This document shows positions 1-7,288 of a DNA stretch of 8,735 nt, one piece after another (positions within the stretch are counted from its first letter, which is position 1; the number at the start of each line of letters is the position of its first letter). The stretch is from CAVOBC01 sp963693635 (GTDB taxonomy: Bacteria; Pseudomonadota; Gammaproteobacteria; Pseudomonadales; Azotimanducaceae): assembly GCA_963693635.1 (NCBI GenBank), contig CAVOBC010000193.1:1-8735 (forward strand), read 5' to 3'. Position numbers and translations under genes: made by a program. Below the pieces are notes generated by a model. That model searched no databases and was not told the origin of the DNA. It was given only the letters and a program-made list of their open reading frames with translations.

Positions 1-2318
1 CCGGTAATGATCGTGTAGGAAAAACCGACTGAGTAACGCAGTTCGCCATCGCGAGGCCCGTTGCAAACGAGGCTCACAAGCGGACAACTCGTATTGAACA
101 CGTTGCCGGCATCAACAAAGAAGGCTGACTTCATCTGCCTCTGATCTTCCACGAACGGCAAGCGGAAGATGATCTCGGCGCTGCCCTCAATCAGCAGGTT
201 GCCGCCGATCGGATCTGGAATGCCGAATCGGTCGCGAACCGACGGCGTTGATCGGGGGCCTAGTGTATTGCGCTCATAGCCCCGGATGGAACCCGCGCCA
301 CCCGCAAAGAAGTGCTTATAAAAGGGAAACGCCTTCGATGAGCCGTAAACGTCGCCGTAACCGAGTTCGGTGCGAAAACGCAGCGTAAAGTTGCGGGTCA
401 GCGGATAGAAGATCTGGCCGGTGTAGTTGAAACGAAAGAACTGAAGCTCGCTGCCAGGGAAGGTCGCATCAAAGGAAACGCGCTGTGACCTGCCGCCGGT
501 TGGCAAGAAGCCACGGTTGAGTGCCGACATCTGGTAATTGATGGTCGTCGAGAACAGATTAAAATCGTTGCCCTCGGCGTTCAGGAATTCCGAAATCTCC
601 TGTGCCGGGTAGACTCCTTCGGTAATCTCGGTGCGCTCGAAACCGACTGAAAAGCCGATTCTGGAGACCTCGGTGATCGGGTACCCAAAATTGACATCTC
701 CACCCCACGAGTCCGTTGAGAAACTCGCGACGTTGAACTGATTGAAGTCCGATCTGCGGAAGAACATCGAGTAGCCGCGGCTCACGCCATCGACGGTAAA
801 ATACGGGTCGAAGAACGAGAAGTTGTACGCCGTTTGAAAGTCGCTGCGATTGACGCCGATGCTCGTGCTGTTACCGGTGCCAAACACATTGTTCTGCTGG
901 TAGCTCAAGCCAAGAATCATGCCCGTCCGCTGAGCGAACCCGAGGGAGGCTGAAATGGACCCGGTCGCCTGCTCCTCGACCGAGTAATTGACATCAACCT
1001 GATCGTCAGTACCTGGCACTGCCGGGGTCTCGACATTCACTTCCTTGAAAAATCCTAGTCGCTCCAGGCGCACCTTGGAGCGCTCTATCTGCGCGGTCGA
1101 CGCCCAACCGCCTTCCATCTGACGCATCTCGCGCCGCAACACCTCATCCTGACTAATTGTGTTGCCACGGAAATCAATCCGCCGAACATATGCGCGTTTG
1201 CCCGCATCGACAAAGAACTTCACAGTGACGCCGTTGTCTTCCTCGTTCTCCTCTGGCTCCCCGGTCGCGCTCGCGAAGGTGTACCCGGCGTTGCCGAGTG
1301 CGGTCTCGATCGCCTCCTCGGACGCGGTCATCAAGCGCTGGCTGAATACCTGCCCTTCCTGGACCAGGATGAGGCCCTGCACGGACTCGGACGCGACGTC
1401 GTGCAATTCACCCGCCACCTCCACACCCGTAACCGTGTACTTCTCACCCTCAATGATGTTCACGGTAACGTATACATCTTCCTTGTTCGGCGATATCGAG
1501 ACCAGCGTCGACTCGATTGTGAATCGCAAATAGCCCCGGTCCTTGTAGAAAGATTCGAGCCGCTCCAGATCGCCGGTCAGCTTTTCCTTCGAATAGTGGG
1601 CGTTCTTCGAGTAAATCGAGAACCAGGTCGGCAGCTGCAGCTCAAACAACTGCCGAAGCAGCTCATCATCGAACAACGTATTGCCAACGATATTAATGTG
1701 GCGGATCGCCGAGTTTTCACCCTCGTTGACTTCGATATGCAAACCCACCCGATTCCGGTTCATGTCCCTGACGTTGGCTTCGATGCCGGCACCATAGCGG
1801 CCCTGCTGCACGTATTGACGTTCAAGATCCGCGCGAATATGTTCGAGTGTCACCTTCTCGAAGATTTTCCCCTCCGCCAGCCCCGAGTCCTTGAGGCCCT
1901 CGAGCAGATCCTCCGTCTTCAGCGCCTTGTTCCCCTCAATCTCAATCCGCGCGATCGACGGACGCTCCTTGATCTTGATGATAAGAACATTGTTGTCGCG
2001 GGCAAGCTCGATGTCGTCAAAACTCCCCTCCGCGAACAAGTCGCGTATCACCTGGCGGAGATCCTGGGAATCAACCTCGTCGCCCACATTCACGTTGATC
2101 GCACCAAAAACCGAGCCGGCCGAGACTCTCTGCAATCCCTCGACCCGGATGTCAGAGATACGAAACGCAGAGACCTGCGGAGCCAGCAGCACGAGCGCGA
2201 GCGCAAGCACGGAAACGAGGCCCTTACCCGCATCGGGTGGCGAGGCGGCGCGCAGTGAAGGTAATCCAATCGTTAATCGCAAGGACGCGCATGCGCCCCA
2301 GACAGCAGGGAGACGCAT
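1..2318 (-). CDS. bamA: Outer-membrane protein assembly factor BamA (partial, C-terminus beyond left edge)
   Basis: BamA is the Omp85-family core of the BAM complex, which folds and inserts beta-barrel proteins into the outer membrane. The frame is open without interruption for 772 codons. A hydrophobic signal core at residues 33-47 ends in QVSA, with likely cleavage after A51. The mature protein starts FRISDIRVEGLQRVSAG, typical of POTRA 1. Five POTRA domains fill about residues 52-450, including the POTRA 5 motif LRREMRQMEGGW. The barrel begins near G453 (GSISASLGFAQRTG), and the conserved barrel loop motif appears as SIRGY at 677-681 (VRGF in E. coli). Visible sequence ends in SVGFSYTIITG, so probably about 30-40 residues are missing. 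The ATG at 2318 lies 3 nt after the rseP stop, has no clear Shine-Dalgarno sequence and gives an unusually long n-region of about 31 residues, so the start is uncertain. Family assignment is very secure. Confidence 0.96.
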   Translation of the reverse strand, partial: MRLPAVWGACASLRLTIGLPSLRAASPPDAGKGLVSVLALALVLLAPQVSAFRISDIRVEGLQRVSAGSVFGAINVNVGDEVDSQDLRQVIRDLFAEGSFDDIELARDNNVLIIKIKERPSIARIEIEGNKALKTEDLLEGLKDSGLAEGKIFEKVTLEHIRADLERQYVQQGRYGAGIEANVRDMNRNRVGLHIEVNEGENSAIRHINIVGNTLFDDELLRQLFELQLPTWFSIYSKNAHYSKEKLTGDLERLESFYKDRGYLRFTIESTLVSISPNKEDVYVTVNIIEGEKYTVTGVEVAGELHDVASESVQGLILVQEGQVFSQRLMTASEEAIETALGNAGYTFASATGEPEENEEDNGVTVKFFVDAGKRAYVRRIDFRGNTISQDEVLRREMRQMEGGWASTAQIERSKVRLERLGFFKEVNVETPAVPGTDDQVDVNYSVEEQATGSISASLGFAQRTGMILGLSYQQNNVFGTGNSTSIGVNRSDFQTAYNFSFFDPYFTVDGVSRGYSMFFRRSDFNQFNVASFSTDSWGGDVNFGYPITEVSRIGFSVGFERTEITEGVYPAQEISEFLNAEGNDFNLFSTTINYQMSALNRGFLPTGGRSQRVSFDATFPGSELQFFRFNYTGQIFYPLTRNFTLRFRTELGYGDVYGSSKAFPFYKHFFAGGAGSIRGYERNTLGPRSTPSVRDRFGIPDPIGGNLLIEGSAEIIFRLPFVEDQRQMKSAFFVDAGNVFNTSCPLVSLVCNGPRDGELRYSVGFSYTIIT

Positions 2319-2321
2319 AAT

Positions 2322-3737
2322 CTAAAGCCGGCTCAGGTCGTTGTAAAAGGCAAGCAGCATGATGCTGACGATGACGAACATACCGAATTGTAGGCCCCAA
2401 AGCTGCACTCGCTCCGGCACCGGCCTTCGTGCTATCAATTCAATGCCGTAGTAAAGCAGGTGGCCGCCGTCCAGCACCGGAATGGGCAGAAGGTTGATAA
2501 CCCCCAGGCTAATACTCAGCAGTGCGATGAATCGTACAAAGCTCCCAAGACCCGATTTCGCCGTCGAGTTCGCAATCTGCGCGATGGTGATCGGTCCCGA
2601 TAGGTTCTTCGGAGAGATCGCACCGACAATCATCTTTTTGATGGAAAGCAGCGTGAATGCCGATAACTCCCAGGTCTTGCTGGCAGCGGGAATCCAGGCG
2701 CTGTAGATCGGATAGGTGATCTCGCGCCGCATGTGCGCCGGCGTCTCGATGAGCACCGGTGCGGCGCCAATGTAGCCAAAGGTCTCCCCACCGCGCGCGG
2801 TCAGTTCCGGGGTTAACGCAAGATCAAGCGAGCGTTCAGCACGCTCAACCGTCACGGTCAGGGTCGTTTCCGGACTCGCCATGATGCGTTGGCGCCACTC
2901 TTGCCAGTCGGCCATCGGGTCACCGTCTACATGGGTGACCCGGTCACCCGACCGCAATCCGGCGGCTTGTGCACGTCCGCCTGCAAGCACTTCGCCTATC
3001 GCCGTCGGCACATGCGGTCGCCACAGCACAAGACCCAGATCGCCAGCCGGGTTGGGCTCGTCAACACTTGTCATCCAGTCGCTGACCGTCAGGCGCGACT
3101 CCGAAAGATAGCCGGTCGAGGGCGCTTTGACGCGCAATCGGATCTCGCCGGTTTCGCCGATCCGATCAAACAGTCGCAGATTCACATCGCTCCAGGTCAC
3201 CGTGTCGTGACCATCCACGGCCACGATTTCCTGCCCTTCCCGCAATCCGGCTTTACCCGCCAGGGAGTCACGCTGGATATCACCCAGGATAGGCGCAATG
3301 CCTTCGACCCCTGCAGTGTAGAGGAACCAGTAGGCAACAAAAGCGAGCAGAAAGTTTGCGATCGGACCTGCCGACACGATAGCGATACGCTGGCCAACCG
3401 TCTTGCGATTGAAGGCCAGGTGCTTTTCGTCATCGGCAACGAAGCCTTCGCGCTCGTCAAGCATGCGGACGTATCCGCCGAGGGGAATTGCCGCAACAAC
3501 AAACTCGGTGCCGGCGTCCGGTTCGTTAGTCCGCGTCTGGATCTCGGCGTCCTCCGGAGACGGTCGCTGCGCTTGCGCAAACCTGAATGTCAGGAGCGGC
3601 CGACCAAAGCCAACGCTGAAACGCAGTACCTTGACGCCACAGAGTCGCGCAACCAGAAAGTGGCCAAACTCGTGAATCGTCACAAGGATCGAGAGCGTCA
3701 CGATCAACGCAGCGATGCTCTGCAGAACTTCCACCAC
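2322..3737 (-). CDS. rseP: RseP intramembrane site-2 zinc metalloprotease
   Basis: RseP cuts membrane-embedded anti-sigma factors such as RseA after DegS cleavage, releasing sigma-E in envelope stress, and also clears leftover signal peptides. The protein has 471 residues (about 450 in E. coli). The zinc motif HEFGH is at 22-26 in the first membrane segment, and the third zinc ligand is in VLDGGH (D423) near the C-terminus. Two tandem PDZ domains lie at about 145-225 and 240-315 (GLREGQEIVAVDG and GLRSGDRVTHVDG). NFLLAFVAYW (128-137) belongs to the second membrane segment, and the end, FYNDLSRL, matches the family. The start is GTG at 3737: an in-frame TAG directly precedes it, GAGG lies 6 nt upstream, and it places HEFGH at residue 22, as in E. 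coli. A roughly 20-residue insertion sits at about 52-75. bamA follows after 3 bp, linking a stress protease to the outer-membrane assembly machine. Confidence 0.96.
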   Translation of the reverse strand: MVEVLQSIAALIVTLSILVTIHEFGHFLVARLCGVKVLRFSVGFGRPLLTFRFAQAQRPSPEDAEIQTRTNEPDAGTEFVVAAIPLGGYVRMLDEREGFVADDEKHLAFNRKTVGQRIAIVSAGPIANFLLAFVAYWFLYTAGVEGIAPILGDIQRDSLAGKAGLREGQEIVAVDGHDTVTWSDVNLRLFDRIGETGEIRLRVKAPSTGYLSESRLTVSDWMTSVDEPNPAGDLGLVLWRPHVPTAIGEVLAGGRAQAAGLRSGDRVTHVDGDPMADWQEWRQRIMASPETTLTVTVERAERSLDLALTPELTARGGETFGYIGAAPVLIETPAHMRREITYPIYSAWIPAASKTWELSAFTLLSIKKMIVGAISPKNLSGPITIAQIANSTAKSGLGSFVRFIALLSISLGVINLLPIPVLDGGHLLYYGIELIARRPVPERVQLWGLQFGMFVIVSIMLLAFYNDLSRL

Positions 3738-3747
3738 CTATGGCCTC
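3738..3747 (-). promoter_or_regulatory. Ribosome binding site of rseP
   Basis: On the minus strand GAGG (3744-3747) lies 6 nt upstream of the GTG at 3737. It supports that GTG as the start, which matters because no ATG is available: a TAG directly abuts the GTG in the same frame. Confidence 0.6.
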
Positions 3748-3860
3748 GCCCACAAGGATGCAGGGACATGGGACCCGCGATCTGCTGTCGAATCCCGCGG
3801 GACTTCGTTCGCGATCGATGTTTTGGATGCCATCTTCACATGCTCGCTTCCGGCGCAGAG

Positions 3861-3899
3861 GGTTTGTTGTGACGGTTTGTTGTGAGGGCTTGTTGTAAG
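3861..3899. repeat. Three tandem 13-bp repeats upstream of rseP
   Basis: On the plus strand the units are GGTTTGTTGTGAC (3861-3873), GGTTTGTTGTGAG (3874-3886) and GGCTTGTTGTAAG (3887-3899). The first two differ at one base; the third differs from the second at two. In the rseP transcript they read as C/A-rich blocks, each containing ACAACAA. They lie about 125-160 nt upstream of the rseP start, outside any gene I accept. Possible roles are a protein or small-RNA binding site, or chance slippage; the sequence alone does not decide. Confidence 0.9.
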
Positions 3900-3901
3900 C
3901 G

Positions 3902-3913
3902 CGGTCTGGACCG
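3902..3913. repeat. Small inverted repeat in the dxr-rseP spacer
   Basis: CGGTC (3902-3906) and GACCG (3909-3913) are complementary around a 2-nt centre. A 2-nt loop is too tight for a stable RNA hairpin, so a DNA operator-like dyad is the better reading, if it means anything. It sits between the larger dyad and the 13-bp repeats. Confidence 0.4.
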
Positions 3914-3914
3914 A

Positions 3915-3945
3915 CGATACGTCCAATGCGAGCAACGACGTATCG
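3915..3945. repeat. 9-bp perfect inverted repeat downstream of dxr
   Basis: CGATACGTC (3915-3923) and GACGTATCG (3937-3945) are exact reverse complements around a 13-nt centre. As RNA this would be a 9-bp stem with a 13-nt loop starting 37 nt past the dxr stop. No U-tract follows on the minus strand, so it is not a standard intrinsic terminator. It could be an mRNA stability or processing element, or a protein-binding dyad. Confidence 0.7.
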
Positions 3946-3981
3946 CTCACGCCCGGGCCCCATTCGATAGCAAAGGGCACG

Positions 3982-5145
3982 CTATCTTGCACGTTGATCA
4001 ATCCAGCGGAAGGCGCGCACGCGCGCGTCTCTGTCAGCATCGAGGATCTCTTCTATTGTATTGACTTCACACAAGCTTGTCTCACCAAGGACCGCAGCAA
4101 CCATTAGTGGGATTTCATGAAAGCCGATAAGTTCATCCAGGAATCCCTGAACCGCCACCTCATTCGCGGCATTGAGAACGATGCACTGACTCTGGCCCGC
4201 TTCCGCTGCCTCGCGCGCGAGCCCCAGGCACGGAAACCGGGCGTCATCCATTGGCTCAAAGCCCCACTCCGTCACCTGACAGAGATCAAGGGGTTTCACG
4301 CCGGATTCGATTCGCTCGGGCCACGCCAGGCCGTGAGCGATAGGCGTTCGCATATCCGGATTGCCCATCTGCGCGACCACCGACCCGTCCAGATACTCAA
4401 CCATCGAGTGCACAACGCTCTGCGGATGAATGACAACGTCGATCATCGCTGGCGCACAATCAAACAGCAGGCTCGCCTCGATCACCTCGAGTCCCTTATT
4501 CATCATGCTCGCTGAGTCCACGGAGATTTTGCGTCCCATGTCCCAGTTCGGGTGCGCGCAAGCTTCCGCTGGCGTGACCGCGGCAAACTCGGCCAGTGGT
4601 TTGCGCAGCAAGGGTCCCCCGGAAGCGGTCAAAAGGATGCGGCGTACACCACCGGCATGCGCTGGCGCACCATTGGCAAGACATTGGAATACCGCGTTGT
4701 GTTCGCTGTCTATCGGCAACAGCGTCGCCCCGCTGCCGGCTACCGCCGTCATGAACAGTCGGCCCGACATCACCAGTGACTCCTTGTTTGCCAACAGCAC
4801 GCGCTTACCCGCCCGCACGGCAGCAAGGGTTGGCGTGAGGCCAGCGCCACCGACAATGGCGGCCATGACCGCATCGACCGCGTCATCCGCCGCGACCTGC
4901 GACAGGGCCTCAGCCCCCCCAAGGACCGTCGTCGGCGAATCCGCGAGGCGTTGCCGCAAATCCTGAGCCGCGCGTTCGTCAGCCATAACGGAGTAGGCCG
5001 GTTTGAATTGACGGCACTGTCGCTCCATTTCCTCCACCCTTCGGTTGGCGGCGAGCGCATGAATGTCGTAACCCGGATTTCTGGCAACAACGTCTAGCGT
5101 GTTTGCCCCGACGCTCCCCGTCGATCCTAGTATTGTGATCTTCAT
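3982..5145 (-). CDS. dxr: 1-deoxy-D-xylulose 5-phosphate reductoisomerase (DXR/IspC)
   Basis: DXR converts 1-deoxy-D-xylulose 5-phosphate to 2-C-methyl-D-erythritol 4-phosphate with NADPH, the first committed step of the MEP isoprenoid pathway, in the cytosol. With the start at 5145 the protein has 387 residues and begins MKITILGSTGSVG, as the family does. The NADPH-binding GSTGSVG is at 7-13 and NKES at 120-123. The metal ligands appear as D146 and E148 in PIDSEHNAVF and E220 in MNKGLEVIEA; the phosphate-binding S175, S211, N216 and K217 and the loop HPNW (H198-W201) are present. The frame extends five codons upstream to an ATG at 5160, but the start at 5145 overlaps the cdsA stop as ATGA, matches the family N-terminus and implies coupled translation, so I prefer it. 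A 244-bp spacer follows before rseP. Confidence 0.96.
   Translation of the reverse strand: MKITILGSTGSVGANTLDVVARNPGYDIHALAANRRVEEMERQCRQFKPAYSVMADERAAQDLRQRLADSPTTVLGGAEALSQVAADDAVDAVMAAIVGGAGLTPTLAAVRAGKRVLLANKESLVMSGRLFMTAVAGSGATLLPIDSEHNAVFQCLANGAPAHAGGVRRILLTASGGPLLRKPLAEFAAVTPAEACAHPNWDMGRKISVDSASMMNKGLEVIEASLLFDCAPAMIDVVIHPQSVVHSMVEYLDGSVVAQMGNPDMRTPIAHGLAWPERIESGVKPLDLCQVTEWGFEPMDDARFPCLGLAREAAEAGQSQCIVLNAANEVAVQGFLDELIGFHEIPLMVAAVLGETSLCEVNTIEEILDADRDARVRAFRWIDQRAR
5142..5145 (-). promoter_or_regulatory. ATGA stop-start overlap of cdsA and dxr
   Basis: The dxr ATG (5145-5143) shares bases with the cdsA TGA (5144-5142). No good Shine-Dalgarno sequence precedes dxr, so re-initiation by ribosomes finishing cdsA is the likely way it is translated. 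This overlap decides the dxr start over the ATG five codons upstream. Confidence 0.8.
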
Positions 5146-5954
5146 GAGGCGCGGAACCATAAGAGAAACACAGCGAACACGGGGCCGGCACTCAGCAAAC
5201 TGTCAATTCGATCGAGGACACCGCCATGTCCTGGCAACAGATTGCTCGAATCCTTGATGTCCCGCGCGCGCTTGAACATCGAAACGGCCAGATCGCCAAC
5301 AATCGAAACAGCCGCAACAGCGACACAGCCACTCGTGAAGACCAACCCGTCCAGAGAAAACAAAAGTGCAGGGTCAAACCAGGCACCCATCGCGACGACG
5401 ACAACGATTGCCGCCATGAGCCCACCATACACGCCTTCCCAGGACTTGCCCGGACTGACCTTTGGCGCGAGTTTTCTCTTACCAAACGCCCGGCCAACGA
5501 AGTACGCACCAATGTCGGTGCTCCAAATGAGCACGAAGAGGAGCGAAATGAGAAATGTGCTGTCGGCCATCGATTTGAGCGCAATGAGCGAGACGAAGCC
5601 GGGGACCAGAACCAGAATCCCGATGGCGGCCTTGACCCCGGGATCACGCCAGAGTCGAGTCGCGTCGGGATACTGCAGTATTAGTGCCATCGCTACGCTC
5701 CACCATAAAAGCCCGGCAACGAGCAGTGGGATAGCCGCATCAATCCAGTGAGTCGCCGCCATCAGGAGCGCGATGACGAGCGCATAGCCATAGCGCATAG
5801 CGCCACCTAGATGGGCAAGGTTGGCCCATTCCCACGCAGCTACCGTCAAGATTGCACCTACAAAAACCCCGAAAAAGAGGGGCGGCAGGAAGAACACGCC
5901 ACCGACAGCGATGGGCGCGAGTATCAACGCGGTGATGATGCGTTGCCTGAGCAT
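5142..5954 (-). CDS. cdsA: CDP-diacylglycerol synthase (phosphatidate cytidylyltransferase)
   Basis: CdsA is an inner-membrane enzyme that joins phosphatidic acid and CTP into CDP-diacylglycerol, the precursor of the cell's phospholipids. The 270-residue protein is strongly hydrophobic with about seven or eight likely membrane segments. The family signature near the C-terminus is complete at 225-251: S225, K228-R229, K234-D235, PGHGG (241-245), D248-R249 and D251. A second conserved block, STDIGAYFVGR with KVSPGKSWEG, lies at 145-174. The ATG at 5954 lies 23 nt after the frr stop, without a recognisable Shine-Dalgarno sequence, so its translation may depend on frr. In most gammaproteobacteria uppS stands between frr and cdsA; here it does not. 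Confidence 0.96.
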   Translation of the reverse strand: MLRQRIITALILAPIAVGGVFFLPPLFFGVFVGAILTVAAWEWANLAHLGGAMRYGYALVIALLMAATHWIDAAIPLLVAGLLWWSVAMALILQYPDATRLWRDPGVKAAIGILVLVPGFVSLIALKSMADSTFLISLLFVLIWSTDIGAYFVGRAFGKRKLAPKVSPGKSWEGVYGGLMAAIVVVVAMGAWFDPALLFSLDGLVFTSGCVAVAAVSIVGDLAVSMFKRARDIKDSSNLLPGHGGVLDRIDSLLSAGPVFAVFLLWFRAS

Positions 5955-5977
5955 AGATGGTGGCCGGTCAGTCTTAT

Positions 5978-6535
5978 TCAGATTTCGAGCAGATCCTTTT
6001 CCTTGGATGCAAGGGCCTTGTCGACCTTTTCGATCTGCGCATTCGTGATCTGCTGAACCCGCTCCTCGCCGCCACGTTGCTCGTCTCCGGTGATCTCCTT
6101 TTCCCTGGCGAGTTCCTTCAGGTCGGAATTGGCGTCGCGCCGGATGTTGCGCATGGCGACCCGCGCATTCTCTGCTTCAACGCGCGCGATCTTGGTCAAA
6201 TCGCGCCGGTTCTCTTCGGTCAGCGGCGGCATTGGCAGGCGGATCGACTCGCCACCTGTTGACGGCGTCAAGCCGAGGTCTGACTTCAGGATTGCGCGTT
6301 CGACGTCCTGAATCATCGTCCGTTCATACGGGGTGATCGTCAGCGTGCGCGCATCCTCTGCGACCACGCTTGCAACCTGATTAAGCGGCGTGTCGGAGCC
6401 ATAATACGGCACCACGATACCGGACACGAGCGCCGGATGGGCGCGACCTGTGCGCAGCTTGCCAAACGTCTGCTCAAGAGACGTCAATGACTTTGACATG
6501 CGCTCGTCAGTGTCTTCGGCGATTTCATCAATCAT
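5978..6535 (-). CDS. frr: Ribosome recycling factor (RRF)
   Basis: RRF works with EF-G after termination to split the 70S ribosome so its subunits can be reused. The protein has 185 residues, the usual bacterial length. Conserved blocks are visible: LRTGRAHP (27-34) in the first long helix, VVPYYGSDTPLNQVASV (41-57), LPMPPLTEENRRDLTK (100-115) and VAMRNIRRDAN (126-136), which carries the functionally important R132. The C-terminal helix is charged and coiled-coil-like, completing the three-helix bundle. The ATG at 6535 has a GGGAG motif 7 nt upstream. It follows pyrH by 30 bp, as in the standard tsf-pyrH-frr order. Confidence 0.97.
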   Translation of the reverse strand: MIDEIAEDTDERMSKSLTSLEQTFGKLRTGRAHPALVSGIVVPYYGSDTPLNQVASVVAEDARTLTITPYERTMIQDVERAILKSDLGLTPSTGGESIRLPMPPLTEENRRDLTKIARVEAENARVAMRNIRRDANSDLKELAREKEITGDEQRGGEERVQQITNAQIEKVDKALASKEKDLLEI

Positions 6536-6547
6536 TCGGACTCTCCC
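6536..6547 (-). promoter_or_regulatory. Ribosome binding site of frr
   Basis: On the minus strand GGGAG (6543-6547) lies 7 nt before the frr ATG, inside the 30-bp pyrH-frr gap. It is one of four clear Shine-Dalgarno sequences in the window. Confidence 0.7.
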
Positions 6548-6565
6548 GGATTATTAGCCGTTGTG

Positions 6566-7288
6566 TCAGGATTCAGCGCTAACCGTCGTGCCGTTGTCCT
6601 CTCCCAACGCCGCTCGTCGCAATTCCCCCGCCGCCATGAAGGCCATCACGCGAATCGGCATATCGTGATCACGCGCAAGCAGAATCGCAGTCATGTCCAT
6701 CACTGCAAGACCCCGGTCAAGCACCTCGTCATAGGTGAGTCGGGAATATCGTGTCGCTGCCCGGTCGATCGCAGGATCTGCAGAGTACACGCCATCGACG
6801 TTGGTTGACTTGATGACCACATCCGCATCGATTTCGATCCCGCGAAGGCAAGCTGCGGTGTCAGTCGTCAGCAATGGATTGCCCGTTCCGCCACAGAAGA
6901 TGACCACACGCCCGTCATTGAGATGGCGATCAGCCAACGCATGATTGAACTTTGGCACCACGCCTTCAATCGCGATGCCTGACATCAACTCCACCGACAT
7001 ACCCGCGCGCGCGAGCGTGTCCTGAATCGCGAGCCCATTCATGACGGTCGCGAGCATGCCCATCTGATCGCCAACCATGCGATTGAGGCCGCCTGCCGAG
7101 AGCGCTGCGCCCCGAAACAAATTGCCGCCTCCAATCACGACGGCGATCTGCACACCGAGTTGCAAGACGCTCTGCACTTCTTCGCGCACATACTCGAGCG
7201 TGTCGGGAGCGATGCCGAAACCGGTACCGCCTGCCATCGCCTCGCCAGACAGCTTCAGCAGGATCCGCTTGTAGACAGATTCAGTCAC
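6566..7288 (-). CDS. pyrH: UMP kinase (uridylate kinase)
   Basis: PyrH phosphorylates UMP to UDP with ATP. It is a hexameric cytosolic enzyme of the amino-acid-kinase fold, usually activated by GTP and inhibited by UTP. The protein has 240 residues. Motifs in order: KRILLKLSGEAM (7-18, with phosphate-binding K12), IGGGNLFRG (52-60), VGDQMGMLATVMNGLA (72-87), the UMP-binding GTGNP and TTDTAA (134-146) and VVIKSTNVDGVYSADP (157-172) of the nucleotide site. The C-terminal ARDHDMPIRV (206-215) is also conserved. The start codon is GTG at 7288, supported by a strong GGGGAGGG just upstream and by the position of the VYKRILLKLSGEA block. It lies 30 bp after tsf. Confidence 0.97.
   Translation of the reverse strand: MTESVYKRILLKLSGEAMAGGTGFGIAPDTLEYVREEVQSVLQLGVQIAVVIGGGNLFRGAALSAGGLNRMVGDQMGMLATVMNGLAIQDTLARAGMSVELMSGIAIEGVVPKFNHALADRHLNDGRVVIFCGGTGNPLLTTDTAACLRGIEIDADVVIKSTNVDGVYSADPAIDRAATRYSRLTYDEVLDRGLAVMDMTAILLARDHDMPIRVMAFMAAGELRRAALGEDNGTTVSAES

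Larger units (their letters stand above)
3738..3981 (-). other. dxr-rseP intergenic spacer (244 bp)
   Basis: This is the longest gap in the window; the other genes here are 0-30 bp apart, except rpsB-tsf. I recognise no gene in it. It holds a 9-bp dyad (3915-3945), a small dyad (3902-3913), three tandem 13-bp repeats (3861-3899) and the rseP ribosome binding site. None of the dyads is followed by a T-run on the minus strand, so I do not call a rho-independent terminator. I could not find a convincing sigma-70 or sigma-E promoter by eye. Its length makes a separate promoter or leader control for rseP-bamA plausible, but this is inference. Confidence 0.6.

Noticed and set aside
1401..3872. Long plus-strand open frames opposite bamA and rseP (about 285 codons at 1401-2258 and 327 codons at 2889-3872)
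   Set aside because: They lie opposite strongly recognised genes, look like no known protein and are explained by codon bias of GC-rich genes leaving an antisense frame open.
3738..3981. Possible sigma-70 or sigma-E promoter for rseP
   Set aside because: I looked for TTGACA/TATAAT and GGAACTT/TCTGA-like pairs on the minus strand and found no pair with acceptable match and spacing. A promoter may exist, but I cannot support a position.
3738..4040. A 100-codon minus-strand open frame filling the dxr-rseP spacer, in frame with rseP and ending in TAG right before its GTG
   Set aside because: It begins inside dxr in another frame, matches no family I know, includes the 13-bp repeats and has no good ribosome binding site. 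An in-frame extension of rseP is ruled out by the TAG.
4914..4920. Run of seven C (seven G in the dxr sense) as a possible phase-variable tract
   Set aside because: The dxr frame is intact across it and an essential housekeeping enzyme is an unlikely phase-variable gene; seven bases is short for this.
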